In this document: piece after piece, positions 8,149 to 16,760 of the stretch
Numbering within the stretch: position 1 is the stretch's first letter
Layout of the letters: each line of letters begins with the position of its first letter
From: Oscillospiraceae bacterium
GTDB taxonomy: Bacteria; Bacillota; Clostridia; UMGS1810
Direction: 5' to 3'
Assembly: GCA_021629085.1 (NCBI GenBank)
Contig: JAJXRJ010000014.1
Location: 1-49,375 of the forward strand
Length of the DNA: 49,375 nucleotides
Notes under the pieces: generated by a model
What the model saw: the letters and a program-made list of their open reading frames with translations, nothing else
Databases searched by the model: none
What the model was told of the DNA's origin: nothing
Program-made: the position numbers and the translations under genes

Positions 8149-9446
8149 TGACTGCAAATGTAATCGGCGCGGGACTGGCAGGCTGCGAGGCAGCCTGGGC
8201 GCTTGCCAACCGCGGAATTGACGTAAATCTATATGAAATGAAGCCCAAGAAGTTTTCGCCCGCGCACAAGCTGTCCACTTTTTGCGAGCTGGTGTGCAGC
8301 AATTCGCTTCGGGCGGACATGCTTGAAAATGCCGTTGGGCTGCTCAAAGAAGAACTGCGGCAAATGGGCTCTATTGTCATGGCCTGTGCAGATCAAACGC
8401 GCGTTCCGGCCGGCGGCGCGCTGGCGGTAGACCGCGAGGGTTTTTCAAAACTAGTGACCGAAAAAATTTTGAGCCATAAAAATATCCACTTTAAAAATGA
8501 AGAAATCACAAAACTTGACTTAGACGCATGCACCATTGTTGCAAGCGGCCCGCTCACGGAAGGCGCGCTTTATGAAGAAATCGGGGCGCTGTTTTCCGAA
8601 GAGGCTTTGCACTTTTTTGACGCGGCGGCTCCCATTGTCACGCTGGAAAGTATCAATATGCAAAAGGCATACCGGGCAGCGCGCTATGGGCGCGGCGGTG
8701 CGGATTACATCAATTGCCCCATGGATAAGGCAGAGTATGAAACGTTTTACAACGCACTGATTTCCGCCGAGGAAGCAGAGGTGCACGGATTTGAAAAGCA
8801 TATGGTGTTTGAAGGCTGTATGCCGGTGGAAGTGATGGCAAAGCGCGGCAAGCAGACGCTTTTGTTCGGGCCGCTCAAGCCGGTTGGGCTGGAAGACCCA
8901 AAAACGGGAACACTCCCCCACGCCGTAGTGCAGCTTCGCCAGGACAATAAAGACGGTACACTTTTTAACCTGGTGGGGTTTCAAACGCATTTAAAATTTG
9001 GGGAGCAAAAACGGGTATTTTCTATGATTCCCGGCTTGGAGCAGGCAGAATTTGTACGTTACGGCGTAATGCACCGCAATACGTTTTTAAATTCGCCGAA
9101 GCTTATCAACCGCTATTACCAAACCAACCAATACAAAAATTTGTTCTTTGCCGGACAGATCACCGGTGTGGAAGGCTATGTAGAATCGGCAGCATCTGGG
9201 CTTGCGGCCGGCATCAACCTTTCGCGGCAAATGCGCGGCCTTTCCATGGTGGATTTTCCAAACACCACCGCGACCGGCGCGCTTGCACACTATATTTCCG
9301 AAGGCGCAGACACGCAATTTCAGCCCATGAATGTCAACTTTGGCATTTTTCGCCCACTAGAAACGCGCGTGCGAAAAAAGAAAGAGCGAAATGCCCTTCT
9401 TTCTAAACGCGCACTTTTGGAACTTTCCAAGCTGGATATTACTTAA
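8145..9446 (+). CDS. trmFO: Methylenetetrahydrofolate-tRNA-(uracil-5-)-methyltransferase TrmFO
   Basis: FAD- and folate-dependent enzyme that makes 5-methyluridine at position 54 of tRNA, the Firmicute alternative to SAM-dependent TrmA. 433 residues. The FAD-binding GAGLAGCEAAW motif is near residues 8-18. It also has the family blocks CELVCSNSLRAD and TRVPAGGALAVDR. The C-terminal part contains FAGQITGVEGYVES, a hallmark of the GidA/TrmFO family. Starts ATGATG overlapping the topA stop; either ATG could be used. Followed 14 bp later by rnhA. Confidence 0.96.
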   Translation: MMTANVIGAGLAGCEAAWALANRGIDVNLYEMKPKKFSPAHKLSTFCELVCSNSLRADMLENAVGLLKEELRQMGSIVMACADQTRVPAGGALAVDREGFSKLVTEKILSHKNIHFKNEEITKLDLDACTIVASGPLTEGALYEEIGALFSEEALHFFDAAAPIVTLESINMQKAYRAARYGRGGADYINCPMDKAEYETFYNALISAEEAEVHGFEKHMVFEGCMPVEVMAKRGKQTLLFGPLKPVGLEDPKTGTLPHAVVQLRQDNKDGTLFNLVGFQTHLKFGEQKRVFSMIPGLEQAEFVRYGVMHRNTFLNSPKLINRYYQTNQYKNLFFAGQITGVEGYVESAASGLAAGINLSRQMRGLSMVDFPNTTATGALAHYISEGADTQFQPMNVNFGIFRPLETRVRKKKERNALLSKRALLELSKLDIT

Positions 9447-9459
9447 AAAGGAGTACACC

Positions 9460-9945
9460 ATGCCTTTAAAGGATGATAAAAAACTGGTGGAGATTTACAC
9501 CGACGGCGCGTGCAGCGGTAATCCCGGCCGCGGCGGCTACGGCGTAATTCTTTGCTATAACGGCAAAACGAAAGAGCTTTCAGAAGGGTTTTTAAACACC
9601 ACCAACAACCGGATGGAAATTTTAGCAGCAGTCACAGGCCTCGAAAGTTTAAACCAGCCCTGCCGCGTCAAGCTTTACAGCGATTCGAAATATCTGGTGG
9701 ACGCCGTGTGCCAAGGCTGGCTTGCCAAATGGAGCAAAAACAACTGGATGCGCACCAAAACAGAAAAGGCAAAAAACGCGGATTTGTTCAAACGGTTATT
9801 GGCGCAGCTTGCCCGGCACGAGGTGGAATTTCTTTGGGTGAAGGGGCATGCAGGCCATCCACAAAACGAGCGGTGTGACAAGCTTGCCACCACTGCAATA
9901 AAAGGCGAACATCTAAAAAAAGACCCTGGTTTTGACGGTATATAA
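9460..9945 (+). CDS. rnhA: Ribonuclease HI
   Basis: Degrades RNA in RNA-DNA hybrids. 161 residues from ATG 9460, preceded by AAAGGAG 7 bases upstream. Catalytic residues align with the E. coli enzyme: Asp15 (YTDGA), Glu53 (NRMEI), Asp75 (YSDSKYLV), His130 (VKGHAGH) and Asp140 (NERCD). The helix around WLAKWSKNNW matches the basic handle region of bacterial type 1 enzymes. Many Firmicutes rely on RNase HII/HIII, so a full type 1 enzyme here is slightly notable. The last codons lie next to a hairpin that belongs to the next gene. Confidence 0.96.
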   Translation: MPLKDDKKLVEIYTDGACSGNPGRGGYGVILCYNGKTKELSEGFLNTTNNRMEILAAVTGLESLNQPCRVKLYSDSKYLVDAVCQGWLAKWSKNNWMRTKTEKAKNADLFKRLLAQLARHEVEFLWVKGHAGHPQNERCDKLATTAIKGEHLKKDPGFDGI

Positions 9946-9990
9946 TCCATTTTCCCTGCAAACACTAGATGGCAGGGAGGATGGATTTTT
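9944..9990 (+). terminator. Terminator-like hairpin occluding the RBS of the YkuS-like gene
   Basis: Two 7-bp helices are stacked across a TT/GG internal loop: AATCCAT (9944-9950) with ATGGATT (9981-9987), and TCCCTGC (9953-9959) with GCAGGGA (9972-9978). A 12-base loop closes the structure and a T-run (9986-9990) follows. The ribosome-binding site AGGGAGG (9974-9980) lies inside the 3' side. The structure could terminate transcription from rnhA, hide the ribosome-binding site, or both. Confidence 0.65.
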
Positions 9991-10266
9991 ATGATAATTG
10001 CGGTAGAAAAAGGATTGGATAATATCAAACAGGCTTTGTTGTCAAAAGGCTATCGCGTTGTGGAGCTGGGCGTGCAAACCCAGGCCGTGGATGCAGCAGT
10101 GTACGTGAGCCCGCAAGCCGCGGCAATGCTCTATGAAGGCAGCATTTCAGCATTTTCAAGCGCATCTTTGCAAAGCGGTGGCGTTTTACTGATAAACGCG
10201 GCAGGCAAATCGGCAGAGCAAATTTCTGCTATCCTTGCCTCCAAAGTATACAGCCCTTTGTTTTAA
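9991..10266 (+). CDS. YkuS-like small protein (UPF0180 family)
   Basis: 91 residues. The N-terminus (MIIAVEKGLDNIKQALLSKG) and the following YRVVEL and D-A-VYV pattern resemble the uncharacterised UPF0180/YkuS family of Firmicutes, whose members are about 80 residues. The end (VLLINAAGKSAEQISAIL) matches the V-INAEG-SADQV ending of that family. No catalytic motif, signal peptide or membrane segment is visible. Function unknown. The ribosome-binding site is buried in a strong hairpin (9944-9990), so expression may be restricted. Confidence 0.7.
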   Translation: MIIAVEKGLDNIKQALLSKGYRVVELGVQTQAVDAAVYVSPQAAAMLYEGSISAFSSASLQSGGVLLINAAGKSAEQISAILASKVYSPLF

Positions 10267-10318
10267 AATCTACAAAAAGTACGGAATTTCTTAGCATAAA
10301 TTTGTATTTTTTAGAATA

Positions 10319-10347
10319 TTGAACATTTTTTAAAAGTATGGTAAAAT
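10319..10347 (+). promoter_or_regulatory. Promoter of iscS-iscU
   Basis: TTGAAC (10319-10324), a 17-bp spacer and TAAAAT (10342-10347) with an extended -10 TGG just before it. It leaves a leader of roughly 100 bases that contains GC-rich inverted repeats (TGCCC / GGGCA near 10355-10370) but no recognised riboswitch. No IscR-type (Rrf2) gene is adjacent. Confidence 0.65.
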
Positions 10348-10458
10348 AATGCCGTGCCCGGACGGGCATATTGAAATAAACGCTCGGATGTCGTTTCATA
10401 CCGCCCCAGTTCTGGTTTGAACAAGATGTTCCCGGGCAGAAAGGACAAGGTGTTTCAA

Positions 10459-11652
10459 ATGGAAACTTCAATATATTTTGACAATGCGGCAACTACGCCG
10501 CTAAATCCAGAGGTTTTGGACGAGATGATGCCATATCTCACACAAAACTACGGCAACGCCTCCTCCATCTATGAAATTGGGCGACGGAGCAAAGCGGCCA
10601 TTGAGGCTGCGCGCGAGCAAGTGGCAAACGCGATTGGCGCGCTTCCAAAAGAAGTGTATTTCACTGCATGCGGCTCGGAGGCAGACAATTGGGCCATCAA
10701 GGGCGCGGCATCGGCGCTTAGAAAAAAGGGCAACCATATCATCTCCAGCGCCATTGAGCACCACGCGGTGCTGCATACGCTGCAATATTTAGAAAAGCAT
10801 GGGTTTGAGGTTACATACCTGCCGGTAGACAAAGACGGTCTGGTTTCTCCTGCGGCGTTTGAAGCGGCAATCAAAGAGACCACCATTCTTGCAACCATCA
10901 TGTTTGCCAACAACGAAATTGGCACCATTGAACCCATCAAAGCACTTTCAGACATTGCAAAATCACACGGCGTGCTGTTTCACACCGATGCAGTGCAGGC
11001 GGTTGGTGCTGTGCCCATTGATGTAAAAGCGCTCGATGTTGATATGCTTTCGCTTTCCGCCCATAAATTCGGCGGGCCGAAGGGGATTGGCGCACTGTAT
11101 GTGAAAAAAGGCGTTCGTATTGACAATTTCCTGCACGGCGGCGCGCAGGAATCCGGTAAGCGGGCCGGCACGGAAAATACCGCCGCCATTGTGGGACTTA
11201 GCAAAGCAATTACGCTTGCAACAAACAATTTGGAGGAAAAGGCGGCGCACATTGCAAGCTTACGCGACTATGCAATCGCACAAATTGAAGCGCGTATCCC
11301 CTACTGCCGGTTAAACGGCCATCGTACCAACCGGCTTTGCGGCAACATCAACTTTTCATTCCAGTACATTGAAGGCGAGTCGCTTTTGCTGCTGCTGGAT
11401 TTAAATGGCATCGCGGCGTCATCGGGCTCTGCTTGTACGTCTGGGTCGCTGGATCCCTCTCATGTGCTGCTGGCCATTGGATTGCCGCATGAAATTGCGC
11501 ACGGTTCCCTAAGAATAAGCCTTGGTGCGCAAAATACAAAAGAAGAAGTTGACAAGCTATTAGATGTGCTGCCGGGTATTGTAAAACGGCTTCGTGAAAT
11601 GTCGCCTTTGTTTGAAGGTGTGGAAGAAGGAGGAATCAGTCATGTACAGTGA
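10459..11652 (+). CDS. iscS: Cysteine desulfurase (NifS/IscS type)
   Basis: PLP enzyme that takes sulfur from cysteine and passes it as persulfide to the Fe-S scaffold. 397 residues from ATG 10459, which has AAGGTG 6 bases upstream; an in-frame start at 10417 would add 14 untypical residues. Visible motifs are YFDNAATTPL, the PLP lysine Lys203 in LSAHKFGGPKG, and the sulfur-carrying Cys326 in SSGSACTSGSLDPSHVL. The longer flexible catalytic loop marks it as class I (IscS/NifS), not SufS. Its stop overlaps the iscU start by 11 bp, so the two are translated as a pair. The gene could equally be labelled nifS. Confidence 0.95.
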   Translation: METSIYFDNAATTPLNPEVLDEMMPYLTQNYGNASSIYEIGRRSKAAIEAAREQVANAIGALPKEVYFTACGSEADNWAIKGAASALRKKGNHIISSAIEHHAVLHTLQYLEKHGFEVTYLPVDKDGLVSPAAFEAAIKETTILATIMFANNEIGTIEPIKALSDIAKSHGVLFHTDAVQAVGAVPIDVKALDVDMLSLSAHKFGGPKGIGALYVKKGVRIDNFLHGGAQESGKRAGTENTAAIVGLSKAITLATNNLEEKAAHIASLRDYAIAQIEARIPYCRLNGHRTNRLCGNINFSFQYIEGESLLLLLDLNGIAASSGSACTSGSLDPSHVLLAIGLPHEIAHGSLRISLGAQNTKEEVDKLLDVLPGIVKRLREMSPLFEGVEEGGISHVQ

Positions 11653-12073
11653 AAAAGTAATGGATCATTTTGCAAATCCGCGCAACGTCGGCGAAGTGGA
11701 AAACGCAAACGCCGTGGGGCAAGTGGGCAACGCCAAGTGCGGCGATATTATGAAAATCTCCATGCGCATTGAAGACAATATTGTAAAAGATGTAAAATTT
11801 AAAACTTTTGGCTGCGGTGCTGCAGTCGCCACCAGCAGTATGGCCACCGAGCTTGTCAAGGGCAAAACGGTAGACGAAGCGTTAAAGCTTACCAACAAGG
11901 CTGTTATGCAGGCGTTGGACGGGCTGCCCCCCGCAAAAGTGCACTGTTCTGTGCTGGCGGAAGAAGCGATTGGTGCCGCCATTCAAAATTATTATGATAC
12001 GCACGGCATTGATAAAAAAGTTGGAAAAGCTTGCAGCGGCTGCTGTGATAGCTGCAGTGTCAGCCACGAATAA
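11642..12073 (+). CDS. iscU: Fe-S cluster assembly scaffold IscU/NifU-like
   Basis: Scaffold on which [2Fe-2S]/[4Fe-4S] clusters are built with sulfur from the upstream desulfurase. 143 residues. The three scaffold cysteines are visible: Cys33 (AKCGD), Cys58 (FGCGAAVATSS) and Cys102 (VHCSVLAEEA), with Asp35 next to the first. Unlike E. coli IscU it carries a cysteine-rich tail with Cys131, 134, 135 and 138 (ACSGCCDSC), as seen in several clostridial NifU-like proteins. It overlaps the iscS end and has GGAGG upstream. A strong terminator follows at 12087. Confidence 0.94.
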   Translation: MYSEKVMDHFANPRNVGEVENANAVGQVGNAKCGDIMKISMRIEDNIVKDVKFKTFGCGAAVATSSMATELVKGKTVDEALKLTNKAVMQALDGLPPAKVHCSVLAEEAIGAAIQNYYDTHGIDKKVGKACSGCCDSCSVSHE

Positions 12074-12086
12074 GCAGATGCCATTT

Positions 12087-12117
12087 GGTCCGGGATTTTA
12101 CCCGGACCTTTTTGTTT
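12087..12117 (+). terminator. Intrinsic terminator of iscS-iscU
   Basis: Perfect 8-bp G+C-rich stem GGTCCGGG / CCCGGACC (12087-12094 and 12101-12108), a 6-base loop, then TTTTTGTTT. The T-tract runs directly into the -35 of the next promoter. Confidence 0.93.
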
Positions 12118-12143
12118 GACAATCTAGATTTTTGTGTTATAAT
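12116..12143 (+). promoter_or_regulatory. Promoter of the two-component operon
   Basis: Both hexamers are perfect: TTGACA (12116-12121), a 16-bp spacer and TATAAT (12138-12143). It is placed directly in the tail of the preceding terminator, 45 bp before the response-regulator start. Confidence 0.85.
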
Positions 12144-12187
12144 GATATGTGGGTTTTTTTGAATATTTCTAAAGGAGCTTATCTTGC

Positions 12188-12862
12188 ATGAAGGTACTGA
12201 TTGTTGACGATGAAAAATTACTGGTAAAAGGAATCCGCTTTAATTTTGAACAGGAAGGCTTTACAGTGGAAGTGGCGTATGACGGGGAGGAAGCGCTCAA
12301 GCTTGCCCACGATAAAAATATTGATATTATCATTTTAGACTTGATGCTTCCAAAAATTGACGGATTGACAGTTTGCCAAAAAATCCGGGAATTTTCCAGT
12401 GTCCCCATCATCATGCTTACCGCCAAGGCGGAAGATATGGACAAGATTATGGGGCTGGAATACGGTGCGGATGATTACCTCACCAAACCCTTTAACATCC
12501 TGGAGCTAAAGGCGCGCGTAAAAGCGATTATGCGCCGGATTACACCCAATAGCACAGACAAGTCCAAGATGTCGTTTGGCAATATTACGCTGGATTACAA
12601 CCAACGCAAAATAACCATTAACGGCACCACGGTAGATCTCACTTCCAAAGAATTTGATTTGATGGACCTTTTTATTTCCAATCCGAACAAGGTTTACAGC
12701 CGCGACAATCTGCTCGATCTCATCTGGGGCTACGATTATCCAGGCGATGCCCGCACGGTAGATGTACATATTCGCAGACTGCGGGAAAAAATTGAGCCAG
12801 ACAGCGCTGAACCAAAATATATACTCACAAAATGGGGAGCTGGTTATTATTTTAAGCCTTAA
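12188..12862 (+). CDS. OmpR/PhoB-family response regulator
   Basis: 224 residues. The receiver domain has the acidic pair Asp7-Asp8, phospho-acceptor Asp51 (ILDLMLP) and Lys100 (LTKPFN). A C-terminal winged-helix DNA-binding domain follows (TSKEFDLMDLF, ARTVDVHIRRLREKIEP and a terminal WGAGYYFKP). The wording is close to PhoP/WalR/YycF-type regulators, but the target genes cannot be named. The start is ATG 12188, with GGAG 10 bases upstream. Its stop codon overlaps an ATG (TAATG, 12860-12864) that probably begins the cognate kinase. Confidence 0.94.
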   Translation: MKVLIVDDEKLLVKGIRFNFEQEGFTVEVAYDGEEALKLAHDKNIDIIILDLMLPKIDGLTVCQKIREFSSVPIIMLTAKAEDMDKIMGLEYGADDYLTKPFNILELKARVKAIMRRITPNSTDKSKMSFGNITLDYNQRKITINGTTVDLTSKEFDLMDLFISNPNKVYSRDNLLDLIWGYDYPGDARTVDVHIRRLREKIEPDSAEPKYILTKWGAGYYFKP

Positions 12863-14384
12863 TGCCAAAATCGCAAATAAGCCGCAAAAACAAAAAAAAG
12901 CGCGGCGTGCAGGCAATCATAAAATTTTAAACTTTATAAAAAAATTTGACTCTATCACCGCAAAGCTTGTGCCCACCTATTTTCTCATCATGTTTCTCAC
13001 ACTGCTGATTTTTAGCTACTATGTCATCAACACGGTCGGTACTTATTTAAACCGCGACGAGCAAATCAATCTGACAACCACAGCAAACATCATTGCCAGC
13101 CTTTCCATTGAACGCAATTACATATCACCAGATTACCAAAGTGTAGAGCCGGAATTTGACACCTTTTTGCTGCAAACACTCAAAATTGACCAAAATACCC
13201 GCGTGCTTATCATCAACGACCAGGCCGAAACCATTTATGACTCCTTCCACGACAAAAGCATGCTCACAAAGGCACAGATTAAACAGAGCGTAATGACCGC
13301 GCTGTCCGGCAATGAAGGGTTTGAAATTATCAAAAATAAAGAAGACAACACAACGACCATTGACGTCTCGGTCCCCATTATAAAAAGCAGCCGGCCCGAC
13401 CACCCAGTGGGTGTAGTAAATATTTCCTGCACATCTGATAAAAATGAAACCTTTGTTTCCAACCTCACCAAAGACATGTCTTTGCTGTTTATTGCCGTCA
13501 CCTTCATCATGGGGCTGTTCATCTTTATTGTGGCAAATTTCCTCACCAAACGTATTGTAGATTTCACCGGAAAAATCACCGAAATGAGCGACGGCATTTT
13601 GGATGAAAAACTGGAAATCAAAGGCAATGACGAGGTGGCCCGGTTGGGAGAAGCGTTTAACCTTATGAGTGACAAGCTGTCGCTTTTGGAGCAAAAGCGG
13701 ATTGACTTTGTTTCAAATGCGTCGCATGAACTGCGCACCCCCTTAAGCTCTATCAAGCTCATGTGCGACTCCATCATGCAAAATCCGGATATCGACATGG
13801 AATATGTGCGGGAATTTTTGCACGATATGAACACCGAAGTGGAACGCCTCAACCGCATCATTGAAAAACTGCTGTACCTTACAAAGCTGGACAACGTAAA
13901 GGGCGAAGCTGAGCTCAATATGGAATTTATCGACATCCGCTCGGTGGTGTTAGATATTGTGAAAAACCTAATGCCGCTTGCAAACGCAAAAAAAATCAAC
14001 ATCAACTGCGACTACTGTGAAACGCTCTACATCATGGCGGATAACGACAAGCTCTGGCAGGGCGTTTACAATATCATTGACAACGCGATTAAATACACCA
14101 AAGAAAACGGACAAATCGTCATTGGTATCACCAAATATGAAGGCAACGCTTTAATCGCAATTAAAGACAGCGGTATTGGCATTTCGCAGGAAGAGATTAC
14201 CAAAATTTTTGACCGTTTCTATCGTGTGGACAAAGCACGTTCCCGTGAAACCGGCGGAACGGGCCTTGGCCTTTCCATTGCCATGGAAAGCTTGGAAATG
14301 ATTGGCGGCAAAATCAGCGTTGTCAGCGAACCTGGCAAAGGCAGCACGTTTTCCATCACATTGCCTCTCGTACAGTCTGCGTAA
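12862..14384 (+). CDS. Sensor histidine kinase (apparent -1 frame change at its start)
   Basis: Membrane kinase paired with the upstream regulator. Order: TM1 (VPTYFLIMFLTLLIFSYYVI), an extracytoplasmic sensor of about 150 residues, TM2 (LLFIAVTFIMGLFIFIVANF), HAMP, HisKA with the phospho-acceptor in SNASHELRTPLSS, and an HATPase with the N box (NIIDNAIKYT), DSGIGIS, FDRFYRVD and GGTGLGLSIA. The reading frame of all these domains has no plausible start after the regulator. ATG 12762 and TTG 12792 lie deep inside the regulator, and GTG 12969 would cut into TM1. ATG 12862 (overlapping the regulator's TAA) is one frame off. It joins the kinase frame only through a -1 shift in an A8 run ending A AAA AAG (12894-12900). 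A one-base assembly error in that run would look the same. Confidence 0.85.
12892..12900 (+). other. Possible -1 slippery site / homopolymer indel
   Basis: Eight A followed by G. Read from ATG 12862 the codons are AAA AAA AAG, so the heptamer A AAA AAG is in the correct phase, the same heptamer used by E. coli dnaX. A -1 shift here enters the kinase frame; without it translation stops at a TAA about 9 codons later. No strong downstream stem-loop was found. Confidence 0.45.
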
Positions 14385-14503
14385 CACAATTGTAACAACT
14401 GTTCATTCTTTTGTAAAAGATTTCGTGTATAATAAGAATAATTCATTTAAAAAATGCGTTTTGGAGCGGCTGTTGCAGACGTTCCGTCAAACGGAGGGAT
14501 CCT
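14385..14503 (+). other. Kinase-GerM intergenic region
   Basis: 119 bp with a TATAAT hexamer near 14428-14433 but no -35 at 16-18 bp. A separate promoter for the lipoprotein gene is possible but unproven. The ribosome-binding site GGAGGG lies beside a short CCGT-CAA-ACGG hairpin. Confidence 0.35.
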
Positions 14504-15415
14504 ATGAAAAAATCAGTATGCGCTGTACTTTTTACGGCATTGCTGTTTGGAATGCTATTTACCGGCTGCGGCGAGCAGGAAGTGAGTACCAATCAAACGG
14601 AAATTACCTTGTATTTTGCAAATGCACAAAAAAATGAACTCAAACCAGAAAAACGTATGGTTTCTGCCAGCGGGAACCTGCTGGAAACCGCGATAAACGA
14701 ACTGCTGAAAGGTCCTGTGGACACAACACTTTTACCCGTAATTCCAACTGGAACCAAGCTTCTCGATGTCTCGCTTAAGGACGGTGTTGCCTCTGTCAAC
14801 CTATCCACGGAATATATGTCGCAAGACGGTGCGAGCGAACTTTTGGCACGCTACTCCATCGCTAACACACTGTTTGAAATCGAAGGCGTGAAAAAGACCA
14901 GTTTTTTGGTGGACGGTGTGGAATTAAAAGACACAGCAGGAGAGCCGGTAGGCGAAATTTCCAAAAATAGCGTGGTGACCACACCTGCGGACAATACACC
15001 GAAAAATGTATACATCACACTGTATTTCCCAGACGAAGCGGCAATTTATTTAGAGCCTGAAAAACGCTTAGTGCCCATTGTGGACAACAGTGTGGAAAAA
15101 ACCGTTATCACAGAGCTTATGAAAGGGCCGCAAAATGCCACGCATCAAGCCACGATTCCAGCGGAAGCCAAGCTCATTTCAGTGGAAACAAAAGACGGCA
15201 TATGCTTTGTCAATTTTTCCAACGAATTTATCACCAAACATAGCGGCGGTTCGACTGGGGAAATGATGACAATTTATTCTATTGTTTCCTCGCTCACTGC
15301 ACTTGACAACATTGACAAAGTACAATTTTTGATTGATGGCAACAAAGTTCCCGTGTTTCAACATATGATTTTCAACGAGCCGTTCAGCCGTGATGACAGT
15401 TTGATTAAAGAGTAA
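14504..15415 (+). CDS. GerM-like lipoprotein with two GerMN domains
   Basis: 303 residues. A lipoprotein signal peptide ends in the lipobox LFTGC, so the mature protein should be anchored at Cys22 on the outer face of the membrane. Two repeats follow, each of the form ITLYF..., EKR.V, a helix ending LLKGP or LMKGP, then ...VSLKDGVASVNLS / VETKDGICFVNFS. These are GerMN domains, at about residues 32-140 and 168-285. In Bacillus GerM has the same architecture and works in sporulation and germination. The neighbouring two-component genes may control it, but that is inference from proximity. ATG start with GGAGGG upstream; metY follows 14 bp after the stop. Confidence 0.9.
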   Translation: MKKSVCAVLFTALLFGMLFTGCGEQEVSTNQTEITLYFANAQKNELKPEKRMVSASGNLLETAINELLKGPVDTTLLPVIPTGTKLLDVSLKDGVASVNLSTEYMSQDGASELLARYSIANTLFEIEGVKKTSFLVDGVELKDTAGEPVGEISKNSVVTTPADNTPKNVYITLYFPDEAAIYLEPEKRLVPIVDNSVEKTVITELMKGPQNATHQATIPAEAKLISVETKDGICFVNFSNEFITKHSGGSTGEMMTIYSIVSSLTALDNIDKVQFLIDGNKVPVFQHMIFNEPFSRDDSLIKE

Positions 15416-15429
15416 AGGAGCAGCCACTT

Positions 15430-16713
15430 ATGGAGCATAAATTTTCATTTGACACATTGCAAATCCACGCCGGGCAGACGCCAGACAGCGATACGCTGTC
15501 CCGCGCGGTTCCCATATATCAAACCACCGCTTATTGCTTTAAAAGTTCAGAGCATGCAAAAAAGCTCTTTGAGCTTGCCGAGCCAGGCAATATCTACACC
15601 CGCCTTGGCAACCCCACACAGGCGGTTTTAGAGGAACGCATGGCCGCTTTAGACGGCGGTGTGGGCGCGCTGGCGCTTGCATCAGGCCATGCGGCCATTA
15701 TGATGACCATTTTAAACATTGCCCATGCAGGTGATGAAATTGTTTCCGCCGCTACCATCTATGGCGGAACAGTCAATATGTTTTCGAAAACACTGCCTGA
15801 AATGGGCATCAAAGTACATATGGTGGATGCGGACGACCCGCAAACGTTTGCCGCCGCCACCAACGAAAAAACAAAGGCATATTATGTGGAAACAGTGGGC
15901 AATCCCAATGCAAATGTGGCAGATATTGAAGCAATTGCAAAGCTTGCACACAAACATCAAGTGCCGCTTATTGTGGATTCCACCTTCACCACCCCCTATT
16001 TAATAAAGCCCATTGCGCTGGGGGCGGATATTGTTATACACTCCGCAACCAAATTTTTGGGCGGGCATGGAAATTCCATGGGCGGCATTGTGGTGGACAG
16101 CGGAAATTTCAGCTGGGACAATGGCAAATTCCCAGGGCTGGTGGAACCTGATGCAAGCTATCATGGTATCCGCTATGTGAAAGATGTGGGGCCCGCGGCA
16201 TTTATCACCAAGCTGCGTGCACATCTTCTGCGCGATTTAGGACCTTCTATTTCGCCGTTTAACGCATTCCTGCTGCTGCAAGGCATTGAAACCCTGTCGC
16301 TTCGGATGCGGCGGCATTGCGACAGCACACTTGCTGTGGCAAAATTTTTAAACGGCCATCCCAGCGTGAGTTTTGTCAACTATCCGGGCCTTCCCGGCGA
16401 CAAATATTATGACTTGGCGCAAAAAATTCTGCCAAACGGCTGCGGCGGCGTGTTCACCTTTGGATTAAAAGGCGGCGTAAAGGCAGGGGCAAAGTTTATT
16501 GACAGCTTACAGCTCATCTCCCATGCGGCAAATGTCGGAGATACGCGTTCACTGGTCAGCCATCCAGCCAGCACCACCCATTCGCAGCTGAGCGAGGAGG
16601 AACTCAAAAAGGTTGGCATTTCGCCTGAAACCGTCCGGCTGTCCATTGGGCTTGAAGATGTGGACGATATTTTGTGGGATCTCGACCAGGCCATCCGCAT
16701 ATCGCAACAATGA
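15430..16713 (+). CDS. metY: O-acetylhomoserine aminocarboxypropyltransferase (O-acetylhomoserine sulfhydrylase)
   Basis: PLP enzyme that makes homocysteine from O-acetylhomoserine and sulfide, a direct-sulfhydrylation route to methionine. 427 residues, the length of MetY, longer than MetB/MetC (about 380). Motifs include YTRLGNPT, ASGHAA near the PLP ring, VDSTFTTPYL and the PLP lysine Lys208 in HSATKFLGGHGN. The segment SHAANVGDTRSLVSHPASTTH near the C-terminus is characteristic of this family. AAAGGAGC precedes the ATG. It is the last gene before a bidirectional terminator. Confidence 0.95.
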   Translation: MEHKFSFDTLQIHAGQTPDSDTLSRAVPIYQTTAYCFKSSEHAKKLFELAEPGNIYTRLGNPTQAVLEERMAALDGGVGALALASGHAAIMMTILNIAHAGDEIVSAATIYGGTVNMFSKTLPEMGIKVHMVDADDPQTFAAATNEKTKAYYVETVGNPNANVADIEAIAKLAHKHQVPLIVDSTFTTPYLIKPIALGADIVIHSATKFLGGHGNSMGGIVVDSGNFSWDNGKFPGLVEPDASYHGIRYVKDVGPAAFITKLRAHLLRDLGPSISPFNAFLLLQGIETLSLRMRRHCDSTLAVAKFLNGHPSVSFVNYPGLPGDKYYDLAQKILPNGCGGVFTFGLKGGVKAGAKFIDSLQLISHAANVGDTRSLVSHPASTTHSQLSEEELKKVGISPETVRLSIGLEDVDDILWDLDQAIRISQQ

Positions 16714-16717
16714 ACTA

Positions 16718-16750
16718 AAAAAACCGTATCCTTATCGGATACGGTTTTTT
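16718..16750. terminator. Bidirectional terminator between metY and the PHP gene
   Basis: Stem CCGTATCC / GGATACGG (16724-16731 and 16737-16744), 5-base loop, flanked by A6 on the left and T6 on the right. It works for plus-strand metY and for the convergent minus-strand PHP gene. Confidence 0.92.
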
Positions 16751-16760
16751 ATGTCTTAAT

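Noticed and set aside
10350..10458. Riboswitch in the iscS leader
   Set aside because: Short GC-rich inverted repeats are present but no known aptamer core or terminator is visible.
12892..12900. Calling the kinase a pseudogene because of the frame break
   Set aside because: All downstream kinase domains are intact and the break is within a homopolymer at the extreme start, so a sequencing error or frameshifting is more likely than decay.
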